A stretch of DNA of 64,000 bases from Candidatus Poseidoniaceae archaeon (GTDB lineage: Archaea > Thermoplasmatota > Poseidoniia > Poseidoniales > Poseidoniaceae): contig CALHIR010000027.1 of the NCBI GenBank assembly GCA_938030705.1, positions 49,956 to 113,955 on the forward strand. The letters run 5' to 3'. The notes beneath the pieces were generated by a model. The model was not told the DNA's origin, searched no databases, and was given only the letters and a program-made list of their open reading frames with translations. Of the stretch, positions 8,796 through 17,021 are shown piece after piece. How positions within the stretch are numbered: the first letter of the stretch is position 1; each line of letters starts with the position of its first letter. The position numbers were made by a program, and so were the translations under genes.

Positions 8796-9101
8796 ATGCT
8801 TTCATTCTTCAAACGCTTTTTTTCCTCCAAGCCAGACATCGCTCAACTACTGACCGAAGGAGCATTGGTCATCGATGTTCGTACGCAAGGCGAATACCAA
8901 CGGGGCCATGGAGAGAACGCCCGAAACATTCCGTTGAATGCCCTGCAGAGTAAAGTCGCCTCCCTCAAGAAGCAGAAAAAAGTCATCATCACCTGTTGCG
9001 CAAGTGGAATGCGCTCCGGTAAAGCAGCCAAAATATTGCGGAAGGCGGGCCTTGATGCGCACAACGGGGGCCCTTGGCAAAACGTTGAGCGGCATCGATA
9101 G
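8796..9101 (+). CDS. Small cytosolic rhodanese-domain protein
   Basis: 101 residues with one rhodanese domain: ALVIDVRTQGEYQRGH and active-site loop CCASGMRS. An upstream in-frame ATG at 8778 would overlap the previous gene by 8 bases, but GAGGTGA lies 5 bases before ATG 8796, so that start is preferred. No signal peptide, so it is probably the cytosolic partner of the preceding lipoprotein rhodanese. Function presumably sulfur transfer; the acceptor is unknown. Confidence 0.85.
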   Translation: MLSFFKRFFSSKPDIAQLLTEGALVIDVRTQGEYQRGHGENARNIPLNALQSKVASLKKQKKVIITCCASGMRSGKAAKILRKAGLDAHNGGPWQNVERHR

Positions 9102-9153
9102 GTCGCCGCCGAGCGTTCTGAACAACCAGCAAAGGCCAATGATTGCCTTCGCC

Positions 9154-11334
9154 TCACTCTCGCCGTGCGAAGAGGAACGCAACAAAGGTCGCCACCATGG
9201 CGAGATGAAGACCAAACCCTGGCAGAGACGACGTGTCCTCCTCGTCTGCATCGGTGTTCGTCGCCTTCGTACCGTTTTCAACGGAGATGATGTCCTCTAC
9301 ATAGCGTCCGTCGGAACATGTTCCGGTTCCAACCACCACGTCCTCTTGTGATTGAGAGAGAACGGTGGCGTTCTGAACGTCGATGTTGAAATCGTCTCGC
9401 TCATACAACGAGGTTTGGACGACATAGCATCCACGATCGAGTGAAAAGGTGCGGTTGTATTGTTCTCCGCTCGAGGCAATGTCGTTCCACAACCACATGC
9501 TTTGCATTTCCCCAGCGTCCATGGTTTCCACGAGAATGATGGCCGTGTAGGTGAACTCCGGTTGCAATTCGCGAACCTCAGCTTGGAACTCATAACCCCA
9601 AGGAGATGCGGAATCCGTGGGAGTGGTGACGGCCGAGATGGCGTTGATGGTGATGTTTTCATTGCTCTCAACAGCCGAGGTGGCTTGTTGCCACAACCAC
9701 ACCATGTTGTACTCGTGCTTCCCCGTATCTTCACCAACCAGCACTCGCCCGTCATCGAGCACCAGCAGGTTGTCAGGACCTGCAAGGTTGTTGATATCGC
9801 ATTCATAACGGTCCGACGCCGTGTACGGTCCTCCAACGATGGCGGGGTCAATTCTGTTTACGTTCCACGGCGTCGTCATCGTCATCTGATAGACGAGACC
9901 ACAGTAATTCTGGGTCAGGTCGATGTCGTCTTGGCCGTCGGTCATGCCGTTGGCGATGCTTGACATGGCGAGATAGAGGGTGTCGGGAACTTTGGGATTG
10001 AAGGCGACCCCCTCCATTTTGTTCCATTCATCGGTGGCTCCGAGAGCAGCGGCGGCCTTTCGAGATTCAAGGAAGGCAACCCTGTCGTCAGCCGCGGTTC
10101 CAATCACACCATCACCGTTGAGGTCGTCGTTCAGTCGTGCTTCAGCCCAATCGTTGATCTCGTCATCGGAGATGTACGAATTCTCACCCGCCACGAAGTC
10201 TGCCGTCGTGATGCCGTCGTATTCGTCAATCCACGATTGAACTTCAGCGGAAGACGAGGAACCAAGTTCAATCCAGTCGACATCAAAGCCGGTGGTGGCT
10301 GCGTCCCTGCCCTCATCCTGTGAGACGTGCGCTGCATAGAGCGTTCCTGCACTCAAGTCGCCGGCGGTGTCGGCAACGAACTTGTACAGGACCGTCTCAT
10401 AGCCGTCATCGGTCAAATACACGGTTTTCTCGTCGGGCATCACTTCCGCATTTTCATGGGAGAAGCGACCCATAGCGAGATGTCGGTTCAAATCAGGCTC
10501 GCTTGAGGCTGCGTTTTCGATTTCGATGATGTAGCCGTAATCGTAGGGGTTTGGATAGTGGCCCAGGTAATCGGCGAGCCGCGTTTGGTCGCCATGGTAT
10601 CGGAAACTCTCGTCGTTCCACTGCTTTGTGTCGTCAAAATAGAGTTCCTCTGAAAACAACGGCGTCCCCCACGGGCTCATGCTGCCAAAGCAAAGCACCC
10701 AACCTCCGTTGATAGCGCTGAGGTCGAGCATCTTGCTGTTCAACACATCCCACTGCGACGATGTAGAATTCCACGCAAGGTCCAGTTGACTGATCCCCGC
10801 CGGGCGATCTTCCCAAGCGGTGTAGAGGAAGCCGCGAAGGCCATCGGTGGTGGCGGGTACAAAGGCGTTGTAATCGGGTTTCTGACTCAGGTACAATTGT
10901 GCCCCATCGTCAGCGGCGTAAATGCCTCCTGCAAGGCCACCCTCGGTCAAGGCATCGCCGCTTTGCAGGAGCACCTGATACTGTCCGTAGGAGGTTCGAA
11001 TCCCGTGCCAGATGTCTTCTGGGCTGCTGGAGGCCTCCAACTCAGGAACCGTGTCTGGAAGGTTGTTCCAATCCACGCCGTGAACAACGCCAACCGTGGC
11101 CTTGTAGCGATCTCGGTCGGGATGCATGGCGTTGACGAAAAAATGGCCGTTGGCATCAACGTGCATGCCCGTTACCTCGGCCTCCGGAGGCAGCATCATG
11201 ATGCGGGTCATCGATGTTGATGGCTCGGCCTCATCGCTTTGGGCTACAGCAACCGGGAGGATGTTGAGGACGAGCAACATCCCGATGGAACAGAGAACCA
11301 GCGCCGATTTACTGCCCATGCTGCTGGCTGGCAT
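9154..11334 (-). CDS. phoX: PhoX-family alkaline phosphatase with C-terminal sorting tail
   Basis: Secreted PhoX (DUF839) phosphatase, a Ca/Fe-dependent enzyme that releases phosphate from organic esters outside the cell. Family landmarks in order: CFGSMSPWGTPLFSEE (iron-ligand Cys and the PWGT-EE element), YGYIIEIEN, MGRFSHENA, VYLTDDG, WNKMEGVAFNP and GPDNLLVLDDGRVLVGED. The N-terminus is a signal peptide. The C-terminus is LPGFGLHLAMVATFVAFLFARRE, which matches the PGF-CTERM pattern of archaeosortase substrates (PGF, hydrophobic helix, Arg cluster). The frame is open from 11400; starts at 11334 or 11319 give a more natural signal peptide. It fits phosphate scavenging, together with the phosphonate-type importer 6 kb away. 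Confidence 0.88.
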   Translation of the reverse strand: MPASSMGSKSALVLCSIGMLLVLNILPVAVAQSDEAEPSTSMTRIMMLPPEAEVTGMHVDANGHFFVNAMHPDRDRYKATVGVVHGVDWNNLPDTVPELEASSSPEDIWHGIRTSYGQYQVLLQSGDALTEGGLAGGIYAADDGAQLYLSQKPDYNAFVPATTDGLRGFLYTAWEDRPAGISQLDLAWNSTSSQWDVLNSKMLDLSAINGGWVLCFGSMSPWGTPLFSEELYFDDTKQWNDESFRYHGDQTRLADYLGHYPNPYDYGYIIEIENAASSEPDLNRHLAMGRFSHENAEVMPDEKTVYLTDDGYETVLYKFVADTAGDLSAGTLYAAHVSQDEGRDAATTGFDVDWIELGSSSSAEVQSWIDEYDGITTADFVAGENSYISDDEINDWAEARLNDDLNGDGVIGTAADDRVAFLESRKAAAALGATDEWNKMEGVAFNPKVPDTLYLAMSSIANGMTDGQDDIDLTQNYCGLVYQMTMTTPWNVNRIDPAIVGGPYTASDRYECDINNLAGPDNLLVLDDGRVLVGEDTGKHEYNMVWLWQQATSAVESNENITINAISAVTTPTDSASPWGYEFQAEVRELQPEFTYTAIILVETMDAGEMQSMWLWNDIASSGEQYNRTFSLDRGCYVVQTSLYERDDFNIDVQNATVLSQSQEDVVVGTGTCSDGRYVEDIISVENGTKATNTDADEEDTSSLPGFGLHLAMVATFVAFLFARRE

Positions 11335-11535
11335 GGGAGCGACAAAAACGTTCCTCAGCGCTCCTGCGCCAGATGGTTGTGGTGGAATGGACGCCGGCAT
11401 TCAACGGTACCAATCAAGCCATGCTCGAGGCTCGAGAGACCACGCTTGAAGATGAATCTCGAAGCCGTATTTTGTTCACTCTCGTGCAGTTCGTAGGAGA
11501 ACGCTATCAACGAGGAGCCCGAGGATAACACAGGC

Positions 11536-12297
11536 GTGCTCGTGAAAGTGAAAAAATATGGTGATAGGAATGTCATTGATCTCTCGGAATGGGGCCGACC
11601 CGTCGCCCGCGTAGTGGCTCGGTTTCTCAAACAAAAACCCGTCTCTGTGATGCAAATTACAACCTTCCATCTTCTTCTCACCCTCTTTTGTGCCTGGCTG
11701 ATTTTAGAAGGAAATACGATTATCGCATGCTTCCTTCTTGTTGTCAAAGGAATCATTGATGCGGTTGATGGTGAATTAGCCCGAATTCGTGAGCGACCCT
11801 CGCATGTTGGGAGGTATTGGGATACCGTTGCAGACACCATCGGTCTGATCGCCGTCATGGGGGCTTTTGGAAGGCACTTTGGCTGGGAACCGAGACTCAC
11901 CTTCGCCCTTATTTTGGCCACGTTATTCCAGTATTCATTGTTCAATCATTACTCGATATTGATGAGGAACTTGGGCTCGGGAGATACGACAAGTCGTGTT
12001 GATGAACGGGAAAAACCCGTGGCTTACGCTTGGGAGAAACAGGCCAACGTGAACTTATTTCATACGATATATCTCATTTTCTTTAGTTGGCAGGACCGCA
12101 TTATTTCGGGTCTATCGGGGAGAGGCTCAAAGAATCTGGTGTTTGAATTAACGGCGTCTTCATCGCTTGGGTTTGGAATGCAATCGTTGATCATTTTTGG
12201 TTTGGCTCTGACTGAAAACCTCGGTTATCTTCCTGAACTTGTATTGGGGTTGAACATGGTGGTGATGGCCTTGGTGTTCCTACGAAGTCGACTTTAA
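11536..12297 (+). CDS. CDP-alcohol phosphatidyltransferase family protein
   Basis: 253-residue integral membrane enzyme joining a CDP-activated lipid to an alcohol with release of CMP. The full signature DG-x2-AR-x8-G-x3-D-x3-D is present: D78, G79, A82, R83, G92, D96, D100. About six hydrophobic helices. No ATG precedes the motif, so translation must begin at GTG (11536, or 11542/11548). The acceptor alcohol (inositol phosphate, serine, glycerol phosphate) is not decidable. Base composition is unusual: 12181-12240 has 24 G/C of 60, while neighbouring genes look much richer, and codon use is AT-ended. This suggests recent transfer or low expression. Confidence 0.85.
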   Translation: MLVKVKKYGDRNVIDLSEWGRPVARVVARFLKQKPVSVMQITTFHLLLTLFCAWLILEGNTIIACFLLVVKGIIDAVDGELARIRERPSHVGRYWDTVADTIGLIAVMGAFGRHFGWEPRLTFALILATLFQYSLFNHYSILMRNLGSGDTTSRVDEREKPVAYAWEKQANVNLFHTIYLIFFSWQDRIISGLSGRGSKNLVFELTASSSLGFGMQSLIIFGLALTENLGYLPELVLGLNMVVMALVFLRSRL

Positions 12298-12349
12298 TCA
12301 AAGGGCCATCCTTCGCCAAACAAAGCCCTGAGGCAAGTTCACAGTGCCG

Positions 12350-12739
12350 TCATGATTCAACAACCGCTCCAATCGCAGCTCGTGCATGCGGCTCAAGCCT
12401 TGGTTCGATGTGCTTGGGTTTTGCCCCCGGCCCGATGATGCCCAAGCCAATGCGCTTGTTGTGCTTGAGTTGAAGTTCAAGAATCGTCTTGATAACGGCT
12501 TGTCCCATCGCCAATCCGTGTTGAGTTTCCCCCTTTTCGATGATGCCCAAACAGGCGGCAGCATCGTGATTGGCAAGCAGGCGGTCCAACGCCAACGGGA
12601 CTTCCATTGAGCCGGGAACCCAGACCACATCTCCGATGGTCAACCCGTGTTGTTCGGCCTCATCCGTTGCAAAAGCCAACATCCGTTCAATCTCATCGCG
12701 GTGAAAGGAGCCACAGACGATCCCGATTCGCTTGCCCAT
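12350..12739 (-). CDS. ribH: 6,7-dimethyl-8-ribityllumazine synthase
   Basis: Condenses 5-amino-6-ribitylaminouracil with 3,4-dihydroxybutanone 4-phosphate, the penultimate step of riboflavin synthesis. 129 residues; recognisable are VCGSFHRDEIERM, VVWVPGSMEVPLAL (the substrate-binding PGxxExP element) and the GIIEKGETQHGLAMG segment with its catalytic-region His. The frame extends to 12754, but GGTGGAG lies upstream of ATG 12739 and starts the protein at MGKRIGIV. Last gene of the rib operon, 11 bases after ribE. Confidence 0.92.
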   Translation of the reverse strand: MGKRIGIVCGSFHRDEIERMLAFATDEAEQHGLTIGDVVWVPGSMEVPLALDRLLANHDAAACLGIIEKGETQHGLAMGQAVIKTILELQLKHNKRIGLGIIGPGAKPKHIEPRLEPHARAAIGAVVES

Positions 12740-12750
12740 GTATCTCCACC

Positions 12751-13353
12751 TCACTTCTCCTGTTTCATTATTCGCTCCACCGTAGCGACAATGGTTTGCG
12801 TCATGGCATCGATTTCGATGTTGATGGTATCACCTTCCTGAACGGACCCGAACGTCGTCAAGCGAAGCGTTTCAGGAATAAGGTGAATCTTGAATTGACG
12901 GTCGACGACTTGACCGATGGTCAACGAGGCACCGTTCAGGCCGATGTACCCCTTTTCGTGAATGTATTTCATCATCGCAGGTGGAGCAGCGATGGCCATG
13001 TTGACCCCTTCGCCTACATCGGTTCGAGCCGTGATTTTCCCCACGCCCATGATGTGACCTGACAGCAGGTGACCGCCCAGTTCGTCCCCCATTTTGAGGG
13101 AACGCTCGACATTGACTTCGTCGCCCGTTGAAAGGGAGGAAAGATTGGTTCGTTCGAGGGTTTCTTCAATGACGTCAAAGGCAACAAGATGGCCTTGAAT
13201 ATCGGTGGCCGTCAAACACACGCCGTTGATGGCAACGCTTGCTCCTCGCTGAAGACCTTGGGCATCGGGGAGGGTAATCGAAAAGGTCCAAACGGCGTTT
13301 TCTTTTTCTATAGAGGCGATGGTTCCTCGGCCTTGCACGATGCCGGTAAACAC
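12751..13353 (-). CDS. ribE: Riboflavin synthase, bacterial/eukaryotic bulk type
   Basis: Dismutates two lumazine molecules to riboflavin. About 200 residues with the two tandem lumazine-binding barrels: FTGIVQGRGTIASIE...SVAINGVCLTAT and the second copy with GGHLLSGHIMGVGKI...GYIGLNGASLTI. The frame opens at a TTG (13359), but GTG at 13353 gives the canonical MFTGIV N-terminus, has GGGGG 7 bases upstream and starts 2 bases after the ribL stop. Many archaea instead use a lumazine-synthase-like riboflavin synthase (RibC), so this bacterial type is a marker of gene import. Confidence 0.93.
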   Translation of the reverse strand: MFTGIVQGRGTIASIEKENAVWTFSITLPDAQGLQRGASVAINGVCLTATDIQGHLVAFDVIEETLERTNLSSLSTGDEVNVERSLKMGDELGGHLLSGHIMGVGKITARTDVGEGVNMAIAAPPAMMKYIHEKGYIGLNGASLTIGQVVDRQFKIHLIPETLRLTTFGSVQEGDTINIEIDAMTQTIVATVERIMKQEK

Positions 13354-13355
13354 CT

Positions 13356-13796
13356 TCAAGCCCCCTTCTTTTCAGCACGCTCAAGAATACGTGCGATGAT
13401 TTTCCGAGTACCATCAAGGTCGTCACTCAAACCTTCAACACGAACCACGTCGATGCCCAGGTACCCTCGTTCTTGAAGCGCTTTGCGAATGTTTTCCTCA
13501 GCGTGCTCTTGGTCGTAACCCAAGGCGATAACGTGCGGCTCAATATCTGGAAGGATGTCGAAGATTGGCACATCGGGAGGGTTGCCAACCACAACAACAT
13601 CAACCGGTTTGAGGCCGGCAACCATGCGTTGGCGGAGGTCTTGATTGGTGACGGGTTCGTGCTTTCGCTTGCGAACGGTGTCGTCGTGAGCAACAACAAC
13701 CGTGAGATGATCGCCCAGCGCTTTGGCCTGTTCCAAGTAATGCAGATGACCAGCGTGAAGCAGGTCAAACACACCGACAGCAAGAATGCGCTTCAT
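13356..13796 (-). CDS. ribL: FAD synthase, archaeal RibL type
   Basis: Nucleotidyltransferase that makes FAD from FMN and ATP (or CTP). 146 residues with the cytidylyltransferase-fold motif GVFDLLHAGHLHYL (HxGH), RQRMVAGL and ALGYDQ. The frame runs upstream to 14009, but MKRILAVGVFD at 13796 is the family N-terminus and is preceded by GGTGG. It could also be annotated as glycerol-3-phosphate cytidylyltransferase-like; the position inside a riboflavin operon decides for RibL. RibE follows 2 bases after its stop. Confidence 0.9.
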   Translation of the reverse strand: MKRILAVGVFDLLHAGHLHYLEQAKALGDHLTVVVAHDDTVRKRKHEPVTNQDLRQRMVAGLKPVDVVVVGNPPDVPIFDILPDIEPHVIALGYDQEHAEENIRKALQERGYLGIDVVRVEGLSDDLDGTRKIIARILERAEKKGA

Positions 13797-13827
13797 AGGA
13801 CCACCAATCACGGGTTGGGCTGTTGCT

Positions 13828-14556
13828 TCATGAGGATGACGGTGATGATTCAACGCCGAGAGCGGCGACGACATCAGCACCCTCAAGGAACGGGATGTCC
13901 CTGGCCTCAGCCCAAGCACGGGCCTCGGCGACGGACAAGGCATGATCACCGTCGGGTTGGAGCATTTCAGCACCAATGACAACAGGCGCTGCCCCAGCGA
14001 GGCGAGCAAGACCCACAGCGAGTTCGGTGTGGCCTTGCCTGACGCTCAGTCCGCCTTTGGCCTCCCTGCAAACAGGAATATGACCTGGGGTTCGGAATTC
14101 TTCTCCCAACCGTTTCATGGCCGGTTCGCCAGCCATCCCGTCGGCCAAACAAGCGGTTGCTAACTCGGCAAAACGGCGGGTGGTCAAGGCTCGGTCGTGG
14201 TCGGTGATACCGGTGTAGGTCTCTCGGTGGTTGATGGACAGGGTGAAGGCTGACCGTGCGTCATAGCGAAGGTCGTTCGTGATGAGGTGGTTCAGCACCG
14301 GGTTTCGCTCAATGGCATCGGGCGTGGTGTGGATGTCTTGGAGGAACGGAAGGCCGAAGCACTCGCCTACCTCATCACCGATGGCGAGGAACAACAAGCC
14401 ACCACAGTCTTGGCGAAGTTGGCGCATCATGGCCGGTTCAGCTTTGGCTGCGGGAAAGAGAAGGTCGGTTTCTCCTTCTCGCTTTTCTGAGTCAAACAGG
14501 CAGACGGGGTGCCCCTTTTGAAACGCATCAACAGCACGCTTGACCTGGGGCTCCAT
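13828..14556 (-). CDS. ribB: 3,4-dihydroxy-2-butanone 4-phosphate synthase
   Basis: Converts ribulose 5-phosphate to 3,4-dihydroxybutanone 4-phosphate plus formate. 242 residues; SEKREGETDLLF is the acidic loop (normally D-E-R-E-x-E-x-D) with metal ligand and general acid positions, followed by a T-G-I-x-D-H-D-R-A loop (YTGITDHDRALT) and FRTPGHIPVCREAKGGLSVRQGHTE. The start at 14556 has GGAGGGGG 6-7 bases upstream; longer in-frame starts lack this. It heads the rib operon and is divergent from the endonuclease IV-like gene. It lacks a RibA fusion; RibA is encoded at 51.8 kb. Confidence 0.92.
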   Translation of the reverse strand: MEPQVKRAVDAFQKGHPVCLFDSEKREGETDLLFPAAKAEPAMMRQLRQDCGGLLFLAIGDEVGECFGLPFLQDIHTTPDAIERNPVLNHLITNDLRYDARSAFTLSINHRETYTGITDHDRALTTRRFAELATACLADGMAGEPAMKRLGEEFRTPGHIPVCREAKGGLSVRQGHTELAVGLARLAGAAPVVIGAEMLQPDGDHALSVAEARAWAEARDIPFLEGADVVAALGVESSPSSS

Positions 14557-14699
14557 GAGAACCCCCTCCGGTCTCACCTTCATGAAGAGTCGTATCCCAT
14601 CACTCTTGAAAATCACCCGGGCGGCCAAAATAGCGGACAGCCAACAGAAAGGGATTATCATGTGATGTCCCTTGGGTCGGTTTCGGGGGGAGAGAACGA

Positions 14700-15884
14700 A
14701 TGTCAATTAAACTCGGACCGGCAGGTGTTCCACTCTCTTGTAAGGGTCGAACCATCGTTGAAGGAATGGACGATATTATCTCGCTTGGTCTTGAGACCAT
14801 GGAGGTCCAAACGGTCCGCATGGTGGCCCCACAGCACTTTGAACAGTACTGGCAAGCCGGTGTTCTGGCCAACAAGACCGACTTTGAGATGAACATACAC
14901 GGCCCTTACTACTCCGAGCTGCTCGGCGGCAAAGTGGAGCGAGGGCGTTCTCTGGCCAAAATCGAAGCGACCTTGCAAGCCGCCCGAACCATCAACGCTC
15001 GTCACATCACCCTCCACACTGGCCACTACGGGGACTTTGGACGGGGGCAAGCAGCCAACGAGCAAGTCGCCAACGTGTTCTCCGGCATCGTGGACCGAAT
15101 TCACGATATTTGGCACGATGATGAAGACGAATTTCCTGTGTTTCCGTGGATCAAGAACGGAACGCCCTCCAAAATCGGTGTTGAAACATCCGGACGGCAA
15201 GAACTCTGGGGCAGCCTCGAGGAGGTCTTGGAAGTCGTCAATCACGTGGAAGGAACGGTCCCCGTGCTCAACATTGCTCACATTCACGCTCGTGGCCACG
15301 GTCAAATGCGAACTTCGGAAGATTACGGTGAACTGTTCGACATCGTTCGTGAAAGCATCGGCACCAAAGAGTTCTACTGCCATTTCTCGGGCGTCGAGCA
15401 CCGCACAGGCAACGCCATGCATTACACACAAATCAAGAAGTCAGACCTCAACTTTGAACCATTGGCCGAATTTATTGTTGAAGACGGGGGATGGCTCGAC
15501 ATTACCCTCATTTCGGATTCTCCACTTCTCGAACACGATGCCATGTACATGATGCAAAACATCGAGAAATCTCGCCACAAGCAACTTGAGCGCAAAGCCC
15601 GAGAAGACCGACGTCGCGCCTTGGCTTTGCAAACAGGAAAGAGCGAGGAAGAACTTCGTTCAAAAGAAACGCAGATCGCCCAAGCCCGTAAAACAGCGGG
15701 CCAACCCGCTGAGCCAGCCCCGAAGGCACCGGCAGAACCGGTGAAGAAAGAGGATGCAGCGGCAGAACCTGAAAAGGCCACCAAAACCAAGGCCAGCAAG
15801 CCCAAGAAAGAGACGAAGAAGGCTGAAGAAAAGAAAGAAGATGACCTCTTTGACTTTGATGAAGACGACGACGATTTGTTTTGA
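14700..15884 (+). CDS. Endonuclease IV-like (AP endonuclease 2 family) protein with charged tail
   Basis: TIM-barrel protein of the Nfo/AP-endonuclease-2 superfamily in its first 285 residues: LGPAGVP start, NIHGPYY, ITLHTGHYGDFGRG, KIGVETSGRQELWGS, VLNIAHIHARGHGQ, YCHFSGVEHR and LDITLISDSPLLEHDA supply the His/Glu/Asp metal ligands typical of these enzymes. The last 110 residues are not globular: a basic helix (RKAREDRRRALAL), an Ala/Pro/Lys/Glu-rich stretch and the acidic end DLFDFDEDDDDLF. Function is probably incision at abasic sites, though xylose-isomerase-like sugar enzymes share the fold. GGGGGGAGAG precedes the ATG. Confidence 0.82.
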   Translation: MSIKLGPAGVPLSCKGRTIVEGMDDIISLGLETMEVQTVRMVAPQHFEQYWQAGVLANKTDFEMNIHGPYYSELLGGKVERGRSLAKIEATLQAARTINARHITLHTGHYGDFGRGQAANEQVANVFSGIVDRIHDIWHDDEDEFPVFPWIKNGTPSKIGVETSGRQELWGSLEEVLEVVNHVEGTVPVLNIAHIHARGHGQMRTSEDYGELFDIVRESIGTKEFYCHFSGVEHRTGNAMHYTQIKKSDLNFEPLAEFIVEDGGWLDITLISDSPLLEHDAMYMMQNIEKSRHKQLERKAREDRRRALALQTGKSEEELRSKETQIAQARKTAGQPAEPAPKAPAEPVKKEDAAAEPEKATKTKASKPKKETKKAEEKKEDDLFDFDEDDDDLF

Positions 15885-15944
15885 ATGGCCCGTTCAAGAA
15901 CCGCCTCAAATCCACTGTTTTTGGGCCGATGTTGCCCGAAATGG

Positions 15945-15950
15945 TATAAA
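15945..15950 (+). promoter_or_regulatory. TATA box of gpsA
   Basis: TATAAA, centre near 15947, predicting a transcript start near 15973. This would lie after the TTG at 15968 and before ATG 15980, supporting the latter as the start codon. Confidence 0.5.
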
Positions 15951-15979
15951 CCAATGAAGGGGCGAAGTTGACGATTGAC

Positions 15980-16978
15980 ATGGCGCACATCGCAGTCTTG
16001 GGATTGGGCAATTGGGGGACAGCCATCGCTCGGTTGTGGCTTTTAGAGGGCCACAAGGTGAAGGGTTGGACCATCGAGCAAGAAGTCTACGAATCCATCA
16101 TGATGCGTGAGGTCAATGAAAAGTACCTTCCTGAACATCCAGTTCCAGGTTTGGACGCAACCATGCACCTTGCTGAAGCCATTGATGGCAGTGAGATCAT
16201 CGTTCTCGCCGTACCGTCCTCGGTCATTCTCAAGGTGATGGAAGACGTGCTGCCCCACCTCCAGCCAGGTCATGTTCTGCTTGATTTGGCCAAGGGACTC
16301 GCACCGGGTAAACGGCTGATTTCAGAAGCCATTCACACGCGGCTCAAGGAAGAGGGGAAGACCAACCCGTTGGCGGTGTTGACCGGACCTACCATCGCCC
16401 CTGAAGCAGCAGGGGGCGTCATGACCACGGCGCTGGTGGCCAGTGAAGACCAAGCCATCGCCCAGCGTCTTGCCCAAACATTGAGCACGCCCAGTTTCAT
16501 CCTTCATCCTGCCAGCGACCCCGTTGGAGCCGAACTTTGGGGCGCTTACAAGAACGTCGTAGCCCTTGCTTGCGGCCTTGTGGACGGACTGAAACACGTT
16601 GGCGACTTGGGGGGCGACAACCTCAAGGCGGCTATTTTCATGTCCGGGTTCAAAGAAGGGTGCCTGTTACTGGCCGAATTGGGAGCGAGAGCAGAAGTAG
16701 CCTTTGGCCCGGCCGGCCTCGGTGACATGTACGTCACCGCGACATCGCCTCATGGACGGAACAGATCCATGGGTGAAAAACTCGGAACGGGTTTAACATT
16801 GGACGACGCTTTGGATGAGATGCACATGGTGGCCGAGGGCGTACGAGCCTGCCGCATGTTCGTTGAGCGGGCAGAAGACGCCGGGTTGAACATTCCCTTC
16901 ACCAAGGCCCTCAACACGCTATTGAACGGTGATATCGACGCTGAAGAGTGCTGCCGAAGAATGGTGGCCCTTGGATGA
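15980..16978 (+). CDS. gpsA: Glycerol-3-phosphate dehydrogenase [NAD(P)+], bacterial GpsA type
   Basis: Reduces dihydroxyacetone phosphate to sn-glycerol 3-phosphate. 332 residues: dinucleotide motif GLGNWG (8-13), AVPSSVI, AKGL (LDLAKGLAPG), LTGPTIAPEAA and the catalytic-Lys segment GAYKNVVALACGLVDGL, then DMYVTATSPHGRNRSMG. A TTG start at 15968 is possible, but TATAAA centred near 15947 places the transcript start near 15973, so ATG 15980 is preferred. Classical archaeal lipids need sn-glycerol 1-phosphate (EgsA). Published phylogenomics of marine group II reports GpsA without EgsA, so this gene bears directly on lipid stereochemistry. Confidence 0.95.
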   Translation: MAHIAVLGLGNWGTAIARLWLLEGHKVKGWTIEQEVYESIMMREVNEKYLPEHPVPGLDATMHLAEAIDGSEIIVLAVPSSVILKVMEDVLPHLQPGHVLLDLAKGLAPGKRLISEAIHTRLKEEGKTNPLAVLTGPTIAPEAAGGVMTTALVASEDQAIAQRLAQTLSTPSFILHPASDPVGAELWGAYKNVVALACGLVDGLKHVGDLGGDNLKAAIFMSGFKEGCLLLAELGARAEVAFGPAGLGDMYVTATSPHGRNRSMGEKLGTGLTLDDALDEMHMVAEGVRACRMFVERAEDAGLNIPFTKALNTLLNGDIDAEECCRRMVALG

Positions 16979-17021
16979 GCCGTATCGGTGACATTTTGAG
17001 GCGACGCCCCTTGTCCAAAAC

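Noticed and set aside
11355..11945. 196-codon minus-strand frame overlapping the CDP-alcohol transferase
   Set aside because: It is antisense to a gene with a perfect catalytic signature and its translation has no recognisable domain.
14655..14680. Possible palindrome GGGATTATCATGTGATGTCCC between ribB and the endonuclease IV-like gene
   Set aside because: The arms do not pair when aligned with the reverse complement; only the outer four bases match.
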